A stretch of 64,000 nt of DNA from Enoplosus armatus (Eukaryota > Chordata > Actinopteri > Centrarchiformes > Enoplosidae): assembly GCF_043641665.1 (NCBI RefSeq), contig NC_092182.1, positions 19,591,241 through 19,655,240 of the forward strand, read 5' to 3'. Made by a program: the position numbers and the translations under genes. Below the pieces are notes generated by a model. That model saw nothing but the letters and a program-made list of their open reading frames with translations. It did no database searches and was not told where the DNA came from. Positions within the stretch are counted from its first letter, which is position 1. Every line of letters starts with the position of its first letter. Below are positions 1 to 12,236 of this stretch, in pieces.

Positions 1-704
1 TCAAGTGTGCAAACATTTTCTGTTTTTGTGTGTGGAAAAGGTGTGTTTTTGTGTGTGTGTGTGTGCATGTTTGTGTCTCTGAGTGAGTGTTTTTGATTAT
101 ACCAGCCTCCCATGAAGTCAAAAGTTTCAGCCCAGCAGGAGAGCACTGCATTTTTGACCAGCTCCAACACACACTAATCTTAAATTCAATAATAATATAA
201 TAATAAAAATAATTCTTAAATTCAATCCTGAGAGGAATTTTAGATTTCCCTTGCCTCAAAACATTGCATTTTTCAAAATTTGGTTCTGGGCTATATAACT
301 CAGAGCTGCAATGCACTCTTGAACCAATCCAGCTAAGCTGTTAGAGACTGTCATGTTAGAACTCAGACCTGTCGGTAGAACTGACTACAGACTCACGGCT
401 TTTGTTGCAATACTTATGATTGAGGAATTGTTAGAAGTTAGAAGAACAGGTTTTATTTATGTGTTACGTAAATGCTTATGTCAGTATGATAGCGTGCTCA
501 CAATGACAATACTAACATACTGTTGTTTAGCAGGTATAATGTTCACCATTGTCATATCTTCATTTTGGGTTAGCATGCAAACATTTGTTAGCACTAAACA
601 CAAAGTATAGCTGAAGATGATGGGTTTGAATTAGTTTTGCTTGAAAGCTTGACCTGATAATGGCATTAAAGGAAAAGTTATGGGATTACAATTCTACATC
701 CTGA

Positions 705-1045
705 GGGTGACATGAATGTATGTAACAAATGACAATCCATCCAACAGTTATGGAGATATTTCACACAGAAATGTTAACCTGCTGGTGGCGCTGGATGAAA
801 AGTCATCAGGATCCATCCTCTCGGGCCTTTGAATATCTCTACCAAATGTCATGGCAATCTAATCAATAGTATTTGAGATATTTCACTCAAAACTGTCAAA
901 GCTGTCAGCCTTCTGGTGGTCCAAAGTCAGAGGGTGTCAACCTCTTGGCACCATGAATATCTGCACTAAACAGTCATGGCCAATAACTGCTGAGATACTT
1001 CCATCTGGTCTCCTGTTGCATTTTATAGATAAGCCCTGCAACACA
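705..1045 (+). repeat. teleost interspersed repeat, 'GGTGGCGCTGGA' family, copy 1
   Basis: The ordered motifs GAGATATTTCAC, GTGGCGCTGGATGAAAAGTC, TCCATCCTCT, GAATATCT, ACCAAATGTCATGGCAAT and again GAGATATTTCACTCAAAAC are those of a repeat very common in fish genomes, with a partly repetitive internal structure. A second, inverted copy lies at 5190-5405. Ends are approximate; class unknown, probably a non-autonomous element. Confidence 0.65.
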
Positions 1046-2754
1046 CTGATTTAAGTTTCTTTGTAAATGTACCAATGCCTCAGTAACATGTTGGAAAAAA
1101 ACATCTGTCTTGCCAGTAAATTAAGGGATCTGAGGAGGTGTTGTCATCTGCCTGCCTTGTTGCAGCCACAGCCACAGAGTCTATGTTTGCAATAATTGTC
1201 AGTGCCTTAGAAATGAGCCAGCTTGATTTGCTATATTCTTTATCACTGAAAAATGGTACAAATCATTGCAGAGACTAATTAATCATTTTCAACCCAAGTT
1301 AAAAGGTGTTTCCGTGAAAAAAGATGCAGCCTTCCACGTAATTCACAGTACTCACATGCACTCCACACAACTCTCTGAAGTGGCATCTAATCTGATTGGT
1401 CAGGGAAGGCACAATAGAGAGGAGAGAGGGCTAATGGCAGAGCAGAGGGGCAAAGATAACAAGCTTATCAGTGTGAAAAAAGCGAGCAAAAACTTGTTTT
1501 GGAGACAAACCCATTGACCAATCAGCCGGCGTGTCAATCTCATTCTGGCACATTTCAACAAGTCATCCTTAATATTGAACCCTGTAATAGATGCACGAAA
1601 ATTACAGCAATGGATAAAATATAAATAAAATGAACATAAAATATGCTAGAGGTTCCATTTATTTCTCTTTTAGTTGTTCAAATATGTTCTATTGTGTGTA
1701 TTGTATACTGTAATTTTCTTTTCTTTGTTTATTCAATACATTATTCTAATTTATTTAGATATAAGCTTTCCAGAATATGCCCCCCACCCCCATTGTGTAC
1801 AGTCCCCAATCTTCAATAACTGATCAGATATATGTTTCAAAGACAATATATCCGTATATCTAATTCATCACCACATAAAATAGCACTGTGCATTTACGTT
1901 GTTATGATAAAAACACACACAACATTAGAATAAGCTATAAAGCATACTATATTAAACATAATATTAGTTTCTCAGTCTGTAAAAGCATGCTTACCTCCAA
2001 GCTGAACAAAGCATAAAGACACAAAAAAGATGTATTTTAGATCAAGTGTGTGAAAATGGCAGCTAGATATTTCAGTCATAAGCCACCTGTTTAACAGCAT
2101 AGCTGCCTCGCTCAGCTCTGGCTTTATGCTGCCCCTTCTCTCTTTCGAGGGCTCTGCCATTATAAACAATGTGCAACGCCCATTATGAGGCTTCATTTGT
2201 AGAGCTACATTAACCTTACCTAACCACAGTCAACAGTTAGCCCCGTACAGTGTTAAGCATCTACAAGCTCCATGATATCCATTGTAATGTGATGGAGCCA
2301 GTAATCAAAAGTATGTAAAGATGACATTCTCCTTATACCTACAGTATATACGCTAAAGGATGACATTTACAACACACAATGACCACCCAAATATCAAATG
2401 CACTCTACGCTAGTTAAGTTATTAATGTGGGCCAATTATAACCCCAGAGTCATACAATATATCCTTAGTTTCAGGCAAACATATATAAAGATATAGCATA
2501 TCATTATACTAGGAATAATAATAATGTTTATTTTCATTTTTAATTATTTAACTACCTCTCAGGCAGTTTTGACAGGAGCACTGGAAAACAAATTATTAAT
2601 TATTATTTTCTATTATGTCAGCTGTGATTGGCTCCAGCCCGTGCAACACAGTAACACGCAGATAGCTGAAGGGGAGGAAAATACCGACTGAAACAGTCGG
2701 CCAATGGCAGGCATATACCAAACAGCCTACTTCCTGTGAGTCAGACTAAATGCG

Positions 2755-2761
<7 letters not shown>

Positions 2762-2786
<25 letters not shown>
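2762..2786. repeat. (CA)n microsatellite
   Basis: About 12 uninterrupted CA units. Confidence 0.95.
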
Positions 2787-5189
2787 TGCTACATTGCGTG
2801 CTTGCATGCCTGCAAATGTCTGTGCGTGTGTGAGAGTGTGTGTCAGAGAGACAGAGAGGGCTGTCTGCCGGCCATTGGCCCCATGCCTATCAGTTCGCAG
2901 TGATCAGTCTTGCCTGGCTGTCGTCTGTCCACTGCCAGCTGTCAAAGGGCCTGCTCTGGGCATGCCCACTGATGAGAGGCTGCAGCCATGCTCTAGAATC
3001 AATCCAGCACTCTAATAGGTCACGTATGGCTGCACAGTGCTTGCCAATAGCTTTGGATTGGAGAATGAATAGAGGAGGGAGTGGAAAGATATAGCGGAAA
3101 GAGAGAGATACACAGGAAGAGACAGATATGTCAGCCATATTTTTATCATCAACAACAAGTTCTTTCTGGCCAAAAAAGGGCAGTAATTGACATGCCACTA
3201 ATTTGCCTCCGCTAGTGACGGCTACTGACTCCACTGTAGTGATGGCCAAGTTTGAGTGAAACCAGAACTCACAAAAATCTCTCTTTTTCTGTCTCCCCCT
3301 CTAACTCATTAGAGTTTCCTACTTTTAGACCTAATTATGAGTAAATGTGTACACACTTAATGAAATTCCCAAAGTGGGGAGGCAGAACAGAAGGAGAAGG
3401 AGATTCATTGGAGGAGTGTGGATTTTGTTTTTAGATACCAAGCAGTTGGTGCTCAGCAAATGTTTCAGTTTGCAAAGCAACTTCTGGGCTGTTGGTGCAT
3501 GCAGAAAAATATTTGATACAAATGCTCACTAATTAAACATATTCAAACTGCCTGCTGCACTGTTAAGTCATCTACTGTAAGGGAACAGGGAAAGTGTAGA
3601 TAGGCAAAAACAAATTAATTCTATCCTCCCAATGCTGTTTGCCTGTGAGGCACAGAGGAATAAACTGTATGTTTTTTTTTTCTTTGAAGTTATCACTCCA
3701 CAGCTCAAACATATCTAATTGGAAACTTGAAAAGAAAATATTTTTGATCAATTTAAGTCAAGTGAGGGACTTGTGTTTTCATTTAACTTTTTTTTTTAAT
3801 CAATTGTCATTCAAAGCGCAACTGGATATTCACTCCTTTTTATCTCACCAAAGGTATATGTGATAATCTTTTCATAGTAAAATATAAACGTTTAATTTGA
3901 AGTTGTGTTGTAATTGACTACTACATAATGTACACACAATGAAGTATTTATTTTATCTGTCTGATCTGATCTAAAATCATAACAATAAACAATAACAACT
4001 TTAATTTCATTGTGTGGCACTGTGTTGTAGAATGACAAATACATGTATGTAATATCGTGTGTGTTTCTCGATTCACAGTGATCCGCAAGCACCAGGTAGA
4101 TCACCAGGCACCTGCTTGTTTATTGTCAAAGTTCAGATCTGGAGTTAAACACCCGTAAGGGGCAGCATTGGCGTGTTACTATATGTGAAATATGATCTAG
4201 TCCATTTTGGTAGAATTAGCACAATGCTACACTGCTCACACAGAAGGTAATCTACCTGGAATCTGCATGTATTTGATTGGCCAGTGATGATGCTGCATTG
4301 CGTTGTGGAAAAATTTTCCTAACTCTCTCAGCTTGGATGGCAGTTCAAGAGCATGCATGAATGCCCCTGTGCTACCATCAGCAGCCGTTCCACTAAAGAG
4401 GAAGTGGTCCTCCTCTTCTGAGGTGGGATCACAGAAAGAGGCACACAATCTGGCCTCGCCACTCCTTGTACCTGATCAGGTGGTGGAGGAGCAGGACGTT
4501 GTTCATATCTGCAGGAGATTACTTACCCCAGGGTTCTCTGCATCTCTGGTGGACAGTGGACAGATAGGCGGTGACAAGACAGTAGGATGGTCTGTTTATG
4601 ACTTTGGCAAACAGTCATCCACAGCCTTGGCTTACAGCGACTGTGGAACTGGAGACACAAAAATATTGGAACTCTCTCTTTAATATCACAATAGGGGTGG
4701 TCTGGCTGCAGAGGGACACAGTTCTGCCTCAGCAGAGAATGATGATAGAGTGTCATCTCTACTTCCAGGCAGCATGGATTGGCCATCATCCTCTGCAGGG
4801 GCAAGTGGTGGATCTTAGAGAGGGGCACAGGGCAGAGTCAGATGAGCCTGGTCACATTCTGTCTCTCTGCTGTCAGAGCAAAGCTCTGTGTGAGGAGAAT
4901 GCCGGAAAATAGGCCTATCACTGCCAACAAGCACACTCCTACTGTTATTGGACGCAGGCAGCGGCATGCTCAGTGCCGAGGCACACAGTGCACCACTGGT
5001 GTTGGTCTGCTATGCCAATCAGTCCAGGGCACAAAGGGGTGAATCTATCTGTGTCGAGAGACTGCTGAATTGTCTCTCTGGAGGTGATGTTGTTATATCT
5101 AGTCCTAAAGGAAAGTGTGTGTCAGAGCAGCCATTTTCTGCCTCCAAGGGTTGACTGAAATATCTATATATAATGTAAAACTACTAAAT

Positions 5190-5405
5190 GCATTGCCAAA
5201 TTTATTGAAACCATTCATGGTCCCTCGAGGATGAAGTCTACTGACTTTGGTGATCCTCTGACTTTTCCTGTGGCGCCACCATGAAGTTGACATTTTTGAT
5301 ATTTAGTGAAATATCTCAATAACTATGAGATAGATAGCCATGAAATTGCCATGACATTAGCATTTAGCTCAAAGCACTGCTGTGCGTAAGTACAGCCTCA
5401 CAGAG
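5190..5405 (-). repeat. teleost interspersed repeat, 'GGTGGCGCTGGA' family, copy 2
   Basis: Its reverse complement carries GAGATATTTCACTAAA, ATGGTGGCGCCACAGGAAAA, GTCAGAGGATCACCAAAGTC, CATCCTCGAGGGACCATGAA in the order of the known fish repeat, matching copy 1 at about 705-1045 in the opposite orientation. Ends are approximate. Confidence 0.65.
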
Positions 5406-6239
5406 CCTCTAGTGTGTCTCTAGACTCTTGTAAGTCTGTCTCTTGCAAGTCCCCCAACTTGTGCAATAGTGGAGCACCATTCAAGATATTTATCACCTTA
5501 CAAGTGTCACATTATATGCGATTGCTGTATGCACATTCATTACTGCATTACACAACTGTATAAACTGTATGTACGATAACATCACCAATATATTATGTGT
5601 GCAAATCCATATATAGTTCCTCATCAACTGTACCAAGTGAACAGAGGGGTCTAAGTTGTTCAAGTTGCTGTTGAAGTGTTTGCTCTGGAGATTGGACACC
5701 CCCAGAGCAGTTGGTTTCCAATACCACGGACATTGCCTTGACCAACAGTCTGAGAAGGAATTATTTCCGGAAGCTCGAAGCACGCTACCGGGCAGGAGAG
5801 TGAGATTAGAAGTCCTTTCCCAGCCGGGAGAAATACAATAGGTTAAACCACCTGCTGGCCTGAGGAGCTTTTTTCGACTGGTGTTGCAATCTTCCTTTCT
5901 TGAGGTCTTAAGGCCAGAGACATACTAAATGTTATTGTTTCTCCTTTTTTTGTCATCCGCCTTTTGTTCTATGTTTCAAAGAGACCATTAATCACACCCA
6001 CAGCCACACACAAAACAACACAGTCTGTCTGCTTCCCTCTTTTAGTCTTTCACTCATTATTTTATTTTTCAGTTCTTTCTTTCATTCTCCTTTTGTCTCG
6101 CTCTTTCTCATTTACCCCCCCCCCTCCCTCCCTCTAACCTCTCTCTCTGTCTCTGCTCCGTCAGCTCTGTCTTTCTGTCTAACCTCTGTGCATGTTTCAC
6201 AACAGCCGAGCACCGTATCTGCTCCCCGCCTGCTACTTT

Positions 6240-6345
6240 CCAATGTTTGTCTGAAGTATTAAGGGGTTGTTGCCTCATTGGATAGAATTAATTGATTAAT
6301 ACTTTTATCCAATTAGTGCTCCCTCATGCAATTAATCAGCTGGCT
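6240..6345. promoter_or_regulatory. possible enhancer patch rich in homeodomain-type sites
   Basis: Contains TTGGATA (6278-6284), TTAATTGATTAAT, TATCCAA (6306-6312), CAATTAG and CAATTAATCAGCTGG in about 70 bp. The TTGGATA/TATCCAA pair is a perfect inverted 7-mer. Site-dense, non-repetitive and about 1.5 kb from the start codon. Conservation was not tested. Confidence 0.25.
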
Positions 6346-6417
6346 GATGTTAGGGCCGCTCCATCAGTCGGACGAAAGGCAGACAGATGCTTTGGGTCTG
6401 GTGTGTGATGAACAATG

Positions 6418-6419
<2 letters not shown>

Positions 6420-6451
<32 letters not shown>
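6420..6451. repeat. (CT)n microsatellite
   Basis: 16 uninterrupted CT units about 460 bp upstream of the candidate 5' UTR acceptor. Confidence 0.95.
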
Positions 6452-6455
<4 letters not shown>

Positions 6456-6915
6456 TTCCTTCCTATTTTCCACACACCTGGTTTCCTGTCCTCTTTTCAC
6501 TGTTCTGCCATCGCTCTCCAGCTCACAGCACATTGTTAGAATGCTTGCTGAACACAAGAATGGCTGGTGGAAAAGATGCAATTCTAACAAAACCAACACA
6601 TGGGTATTATGGCTCAGAACACACAGAAGTAAAAGAAAGGCAATATGAACAGAAAGGTGGCGTTTGAGGATTTTATTTTTATTTCTTTTCTTTATTTCTT
6701 GTTACAAATTGGAACACAATCAGCAGTATTCATGCTGTAGGGAATAAACAAACAAACAAAAAAGCTAAAAACAAATAAGTGAAAAAAATTAAATGTTGAA
6801 AAAATGTTGATTCTGATGCTCAGAGGGATCGTTAAAAGTGTCAAGTGGAATTTTTTTTCCAGATGCAGCAGAAATTGCAATTATGATAACAGCAATTTTC
6901 CTCTCTGTCTTACAG

Positions 6916-7785
6916 GTTCCTTGTCCTGCCTTTGAATCACTGATGGAGGAGTTGTCACGATGGCCAAAGACACACAGTACGACATTTGAAGAGTGAACTT
7001 TCCAAACCACTGGATTTTTCTGGAGGGAAAAGCCATCGAAGATCAAACAAAACCACCAACAGTAAAATCAGTTGGCCTTTTCTCAGTTCAAGGATTCTGC
7101 TTCAGGAGGTAAAAGTAGTCATGACTTTTCAAGGAACAGGACTACAGAAGAGCTTTTTTTGCGAAAATAATTCAATAGAGTAATTTTTGGACAGCTTCGT
7201 ATTAAACCACCTGAAACCCGCACCAACCACTGGAAGTGACGTGGCTAGAAGTGAAATCAGAAGCAGTAAAAACGACAAAGTCAAGAATGGATAGAAACCA
7301 TCACTCTTCAGTTCAGTTCTTCAATGCCACTGTATCCCCGTTTCCCCCTAGTTTCCCCACTGATCATTGAGCCAATCTACTAAAATCCATTGTTGTTCAA
7401 AAAACTTGAAAGACATTTTCCAAAGTCTGTTTGTTTCACTACTTTAGGTCATACTTAAAAAAAAATCAGACTATATAAAGTGGGGCAGATACTATAAAAG
7501 AATCAGAATGGCTGACCATGTTACAGGTACTCTGCAGGTGGTAGGAATCCAATATGCTCCATGACCTGCTGTGTGTTCAACAGATAACTTCCGATTTATT
7601 TGTGATCCCATGGATTAACTTTCAAGTTCTTACACAAAGACCTTTTAAGTTTGCCCTGGTGGAGTTTTATTTGGTATAAAACAAAACAAAAACTCTTCCC
7701 GTCTGCATGCATTTTTTATATTACATGTAGAACCAGGCCGGATTGCTTTCTTTTTTTTTTCTTTTCCTATTTTTTTTTTATCAAA
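6916..7785 (+). other. cdh22: possible 5' untranslated part of the first coding exon
   Basis: A good acceptor-like sequence (pyrimidine-rich, ending CTTACAG at 6915) could open the exon that contains the cdh22 start codon. From here to 7785 there is no recognisable protein. Type II cadherin genes usually have a separate non-coding first exon, so an acceptor upstream of the ATG is expected. Other weaker acceptors exist (near 7582 and 7731), and the two TATA-like sites near 7472 and 7493 allow a promoter inside this stretch instead. If transcribed, the leader holds several upstream ATGs (6960-6989, 6986-7183, 7286-7369, 7508-7564) and ends in a T-rich run (7749-7780) just before the start. Confidence 0.35.
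7472..7500 (+). promoter_or_regulatory. two TATA-box-like sites upstream of the cdh22 start
   Basis: TATATAAAG (7472-7480) and TATAAAAG (7493-7500) lie about 290-310 bp before the start codon. They could mark an alternative promoter inside the candidate 5' UTR, but such strings are frequent in AT-rich DNA, so this is weak. Confidence 0.2.
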
Positions 7786-8016
7786 ATGGCTCCTTCTTGG
7801 ACAGCAGGAGCTTGGACACTGTTGGCAGCATTGGGGCTTCTAAACTGCTGTAGTTTTGGCTTGTGTGAGGCCTCAAGGACTAGTGGTTCGACCTCAGGAG
7901 GAAGTAGACAAGAGGAAGGACCCTCGTCACTTGAACGAGTTAAGAGAGGATGGGTGTGGAACCAGTTCTTTGTGGTGGAGGAGTACACGGGCACAGAGCC
8001 GCTATATGTGGGAAAG
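7786..8016 (+). CDS. cdh22: cadherin-22 coding exon 1: signal peptide, propeptide, start of EC1
   Basis: Encodes residues 1-77. Residues 1 to about 27 form a hydrophobic signal peptide (core [12 protein letters not shown]). A short Ser/Gly-rich propeptide follows and ends at RVKR (residues 51-54), a furin-type site. The mature protein starts at G55 with GWVWNQ; W56 and W58 are the two tryptophans that type II cadherins insert into the partner EC1. The exon ends after LYVGK at a GTAAGA donor (8017), phase 0. I chose the ATG at 7786 because it has A at -3 and G at +4 and is followed directly by the signal peptide. The frame stays open upstream to an ATG at 7651, but that would put 45 residues, partly coded by poly-T, before the signal peptide. 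The total pre-mature length of 54 residues is normal for the family. Confidence 0.9.
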
Positions 8017-11000
8017 GTAAGACATCTAATTTTATGATGCAAATATCTTCATAAAAACTTTGCAAATGAGTGTTGATTCCTTGAACTTTTGAAAACTTTT
8101 TGAACAGAAAAAAACATTAAAAGCAAGACTGCCTCAGGATGTAGATAAGATTCAGTCAAAACACACACAAGACTAACACTGTCCTTACTGGACAACATTA
8201 AAAATGATTTTGGATGACACATTTTCAAGTTGTAGCAAAATGAGTGCAGATGTTTGCATGCTTCTTTCATCAGGATGAATACATTATTAGTAAGAGGCTT
8301 GCCCATCTCATCTGCTCTATGCAGCAGCAGACATTTTTCTAATGAGCAGAATTTAAGTCCAGATCAGTTCCTCCAAAGCGAACACTGCTCTTGTCCTTGA
8401 GGAGCAGAGATCCCAAGATGTAAATATACAGCAGCCAAATATAGATATACAGCAAACCAGGGCAGACATCTGTTTATATATTAATGTACTATTTGAGGAG
8501 ATTCACAATTTCTTTCCAACAAACAACAATACAATCTTTGCAGTTACGGTGCAATAAATGTAATTTGTAATACAATGATATGGGTTTCCATTGTTACTGT
8601 CTCCTGTTTATAATTGTATCTACTTCAAGCAACTACAAGGGAATTTCATTTTGTGTTGATTTTTTTGGCCCCTGTGGACAAAAGCGGTAGCATTTCCTGG
8701 ATTAAAAACTGCATTTTCCATGAGTGCCAACGCCTCGTGTCATAAAGATCTTGATCTAGCTAGCACGTGCATTTGTTTTGGAAGCGAGTGAAAGAAGGAC
8801 GCAACTTATTTTTAATACTATTTTTCTTTTTTAAACACAATAGGATGTATAGCAATGAGGTAATGTGTCTATTTGAGGCTATTTAAGATTGATAACTGTA
8901 ATATGATGATGGTGAAACAAAGTGCATGTTGGTCATCATGCTCATAATCGCAGAAAGCTTTGCTGTGCTTGCTTTGCTCAACAAATCCAGCTAGCGTTAG
9001 CTACATTCAACTAATATTTACCAAATTAGCTAGCTTTGTTTTAGCCACCAACATGAATTCATATATGTTCAAAACCACGTCTCGCAATGTATTTCATAAA
9101 TAAAATAGACTTATTAAGTAGCTGTCTAGGAGGAAGAGAGCCAATTCAGGATCAGCTTTGAATCTTTTCAAATCCTGCAACAGGTTGACTTGTGTTTTCA
9201 CCCGTGCTCTATCACTATCACTGTTAGCTTTTTTTGTTCTTCTGTCAATTCTTTTCTTTTTATCTTTGCTGATCCTGCCCCAGTATCAGCCACAACCACA
9301 ATGTGAACTGGCAAACGTACTTCTCACAGCAAAACCTTGCCTGTGAAAATGTAAACATAGGCTCTTCTGGTCTGCTGGCCGTAAATCGCTTTGTCTGATT
9401 TCGCAGGGATTCAGACCCTGTGGCAGGCATCAAGAATGACTGTATAGAAACAGCTAATCTTAAATGCTTTATGGAGGTCATATAAAGACATCAGTATTAA
9501 AATGAAACAATTTCATAACCAGTTAAAATCTCCTTGTAGGTGCTTTAAGTGATTCAAAAGGTTACACTGCGTTAGTCATTTTTGATTTTATCTAGAAGTA
9601 CATGGGAATGCCACTGTTGTATGTACTGTAAGGACAGAGTCTGTCCATTTATGTGATTGCATAAATTGACAGCTCCCCCTAAAATCCCTATAATAATCCA
9701 GTTTACATAACAGAGATTTTTTTTTTTATCAAGCTTTGCTTTGGTTTACTGTATGTAACAGTTTGGAGTAAATACAGTTTTGCCTGTCCAGTGTAGTATC
9801 AGAAGACTTAAGAAGATATCAGGAAGACATGAGCACTGTCTAACACATGCCTTATTTGCAGCAAATCTACAACTAGATGTTAGTAATATTCCATTAATCT
9901 GACCCAGTGCACAGATACACCTTAATCACACTAATTGCATTTTGATGTGGAAAATATATTTCAAAAGTGAAAGAAGCTGATTAAAGTTGTTAACTTTGAA
10001 AGGTTTAATTGTGTGCCACCCCTAACAATAACCAAAAGGTGCATTTGCGTTGTGATGCAAAATGCATTGGCCAAAATTGTTGCCAAAATTGCACTGACTG
10101 CATTAACTCATGATCAGTGTAAACACAACTTCAGCTAAACAACTCAGCAACCACAACCACAGCAGTAAAGGTTCATTTGGAGCCATTTAATTACTAAACA
10201 GACACTAGCATAACAAATCTTACTGGTGTTCAACAATAATTGCATTGTAGTTAATTTTATGCCACTGCCAGGTTTGTACCTGTATGAAGAAACATAGCCC
10301 TTGAGGTCAAGACCATGACACCATGGGTTTAAGAACAAGAAGAGATAAAGATGAAGTCTCAGTGGTTTTCTGCAAAGAACTACCTCTGAAAGGTGCTCTA
10401 TCAGTAAGCAGTAAAATTCTTTGCCTCTGCAAAGGCATTAACCATTGAAAGTTTAAAGCACTGAACACACTGTTGTATCTCAATTACATTGTACAAATTT
10501 ATATACAGTATTTTTCCTAAATAATACAGTCTTTTTCTTTTAACACCATATTTTGCTTTGGCATGCCACGACTGTGACCTCATACAACTCAGGAGAAGCA
10601 TACATTTTTTAAAAGACAGTCTACCTTCAGCTGACAGTAGGAGTTACTGTGGTTTTGAGTTTCTTTTCACTCCTACGTTCCTGTTCTTGTTATCTAACGA
10701 CAGGAACCTCATTGTTCTCTAATCCACTCTGTTGTGCTGTAGAATCTCTGAAACCTGTTAAAGTCAATTGGCTACTTTTAATGCAAACTGAGTACTTCCT
10801 ACTGATGCTTTGTATGAAAAGTTGAACTTCTGGAACAGTTTGTTGTGAAGCAGCTACACTTTTGACTTCATGATGATACATACTTTCACCCAGACAGTCT
10901 GAACTGGTCTATAATACATATAGATTTGGACATTATTTGATATCAGCACTTACTGCGAATCTTAAACCTTCATCATATCATCAATGACCTTTTACTATGC

Positions 11001-12228
11001 CATATCCATTACATATGGACAACACTTGCAGTGGGTCTGAATCACAAGTTCTAATCATAAAAATAACACATTTAGTTGATTTACCTGTTGAGCTATACAT
11101 AACTACTATGAGCTAAATAAAGCTTTGAATCATTTTCAAGCAATGACTGAAATGATTCACTATCCAATTAAAACACACATTAATTCTATTTAATTTAATC
11201 TGTTTTGCAAATAAACAGAAGGAACCTTTCTAAAAGACCAGGAACCATTTTAACTCAAGAGCCTTAGCTACCTTTCCACCAGAAGAACCAGGGCCTTAAT
11301 GCAGTTCTAAATGTAGAAATCACTCAGAAACTATCCAGGGCGTTTTTAGACTCCTTTTCCACATTTTCAGCATCCAGCCGTTACATCCAGTCCGTGTTGT
11401 GGTTTTGTTGTGTGTGAAAATTGCGTCTCAAACTTAATCGTAATTTTTTCAGATGTGGTGAAAACATAATGCACAAAAGAGGCTCCTAGTTCCTCGTTTA
11501 GTTCCTGTGGCTCCTTAGTTCCTGGAACTGGTTTGAACATTGGCATTACTCAGTGAAAACAGTCTCAGCGATGCCCTTCTCTTTGATTTTGAGGACAATG
11601 TCTTGACACCAGAAATGTGATTATTGAATGTTATTTTTCAAATGTAATTATAGATAATGGGTGTATGTCAAATCAAATCTGTTTGCTATCATCTCCGAGC
11701 CATGCGTACGTTTGGGAATATTTCTGCCTTCTTTTTTCCCCTCCTCTCATTCACATCCTATTCATCAGCTGTTTCTCAAGTGAGTTGATGAGAGTGGACA
11801 GCATGTACGATTCGATTGCCTTACATAGGACATGATATGAAAAGACGGAATATTAATGCAGACAGCATGAGACTGAGTCACACACATCAATCATGTGATC
11901 CCCTTGTTTCTAATCATTTAGACATGGCAATTGACCAGCTAATATTGCATCTGCATATATTGATATGTCTATTCTCACAAATGAATGGAGATGTTCTCCG
12001 CAGCAGGGCCGGGTGTTACAGAATGATTATCCTTTGGCCATTACTCGTCTGCCATTGTGATTGTGCTGCATTTCTGCTGGCAACAACAATAACAAGGCTA
12101 CTGTACTGTAAAGTACTGTCTGTCTGTTGAGGGACAGAGAGATAGAGAGGAATTGAGCGATACATGAGGAAAGGAACGAAGTAAGACGGAGGGCTGCAAA
12201 GGGAGACTGGGATGGAAGATGGTTCATG

Positions 12229-12236
12229 CACTGACT
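12229..12236. repeat. target site duplication, left copy
   Basis: CACTGACT directly precedes the CAGGG terminus and is identical to 13267-13274. Confidence 0.8.

Larger units (their letters stand above)
1..6915. other. non-coding upstream region (5' flank or first intron)
   Basis: No exon could be recognised on either strand. The region holds the opposed repeat pair at about 705-1045 and 5190-5405, a CA microsatellite at 2762-2786, a TC run at 6420-6451, and a stretch at about 4280-5150 that is less AT-rich and carries several overlapping short ORFs without family resemblance. The patch 6240-6345 is rich in TAAT-type sites. It could be the 5' flank of cdh22 or an intron after an unseen non-coding first exon. 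Confidence 0.6.

Noticed and set aside
4303..4683. 126-codon plus-strand ORF with overlapping ORFs on both strands (4236-5154)
   Set aside because: No domain or family resemblance, no coherent splice structure, several competing frames. It is more likely an ORF by chance in a less AT-rich stretch.
4523..4828. Minus-strand ORF ending near a GGTAAGT donor-like sequence
   Set aside because: One donor-like string without an acceptor partner or a recognisable product is not enough for a gene call.
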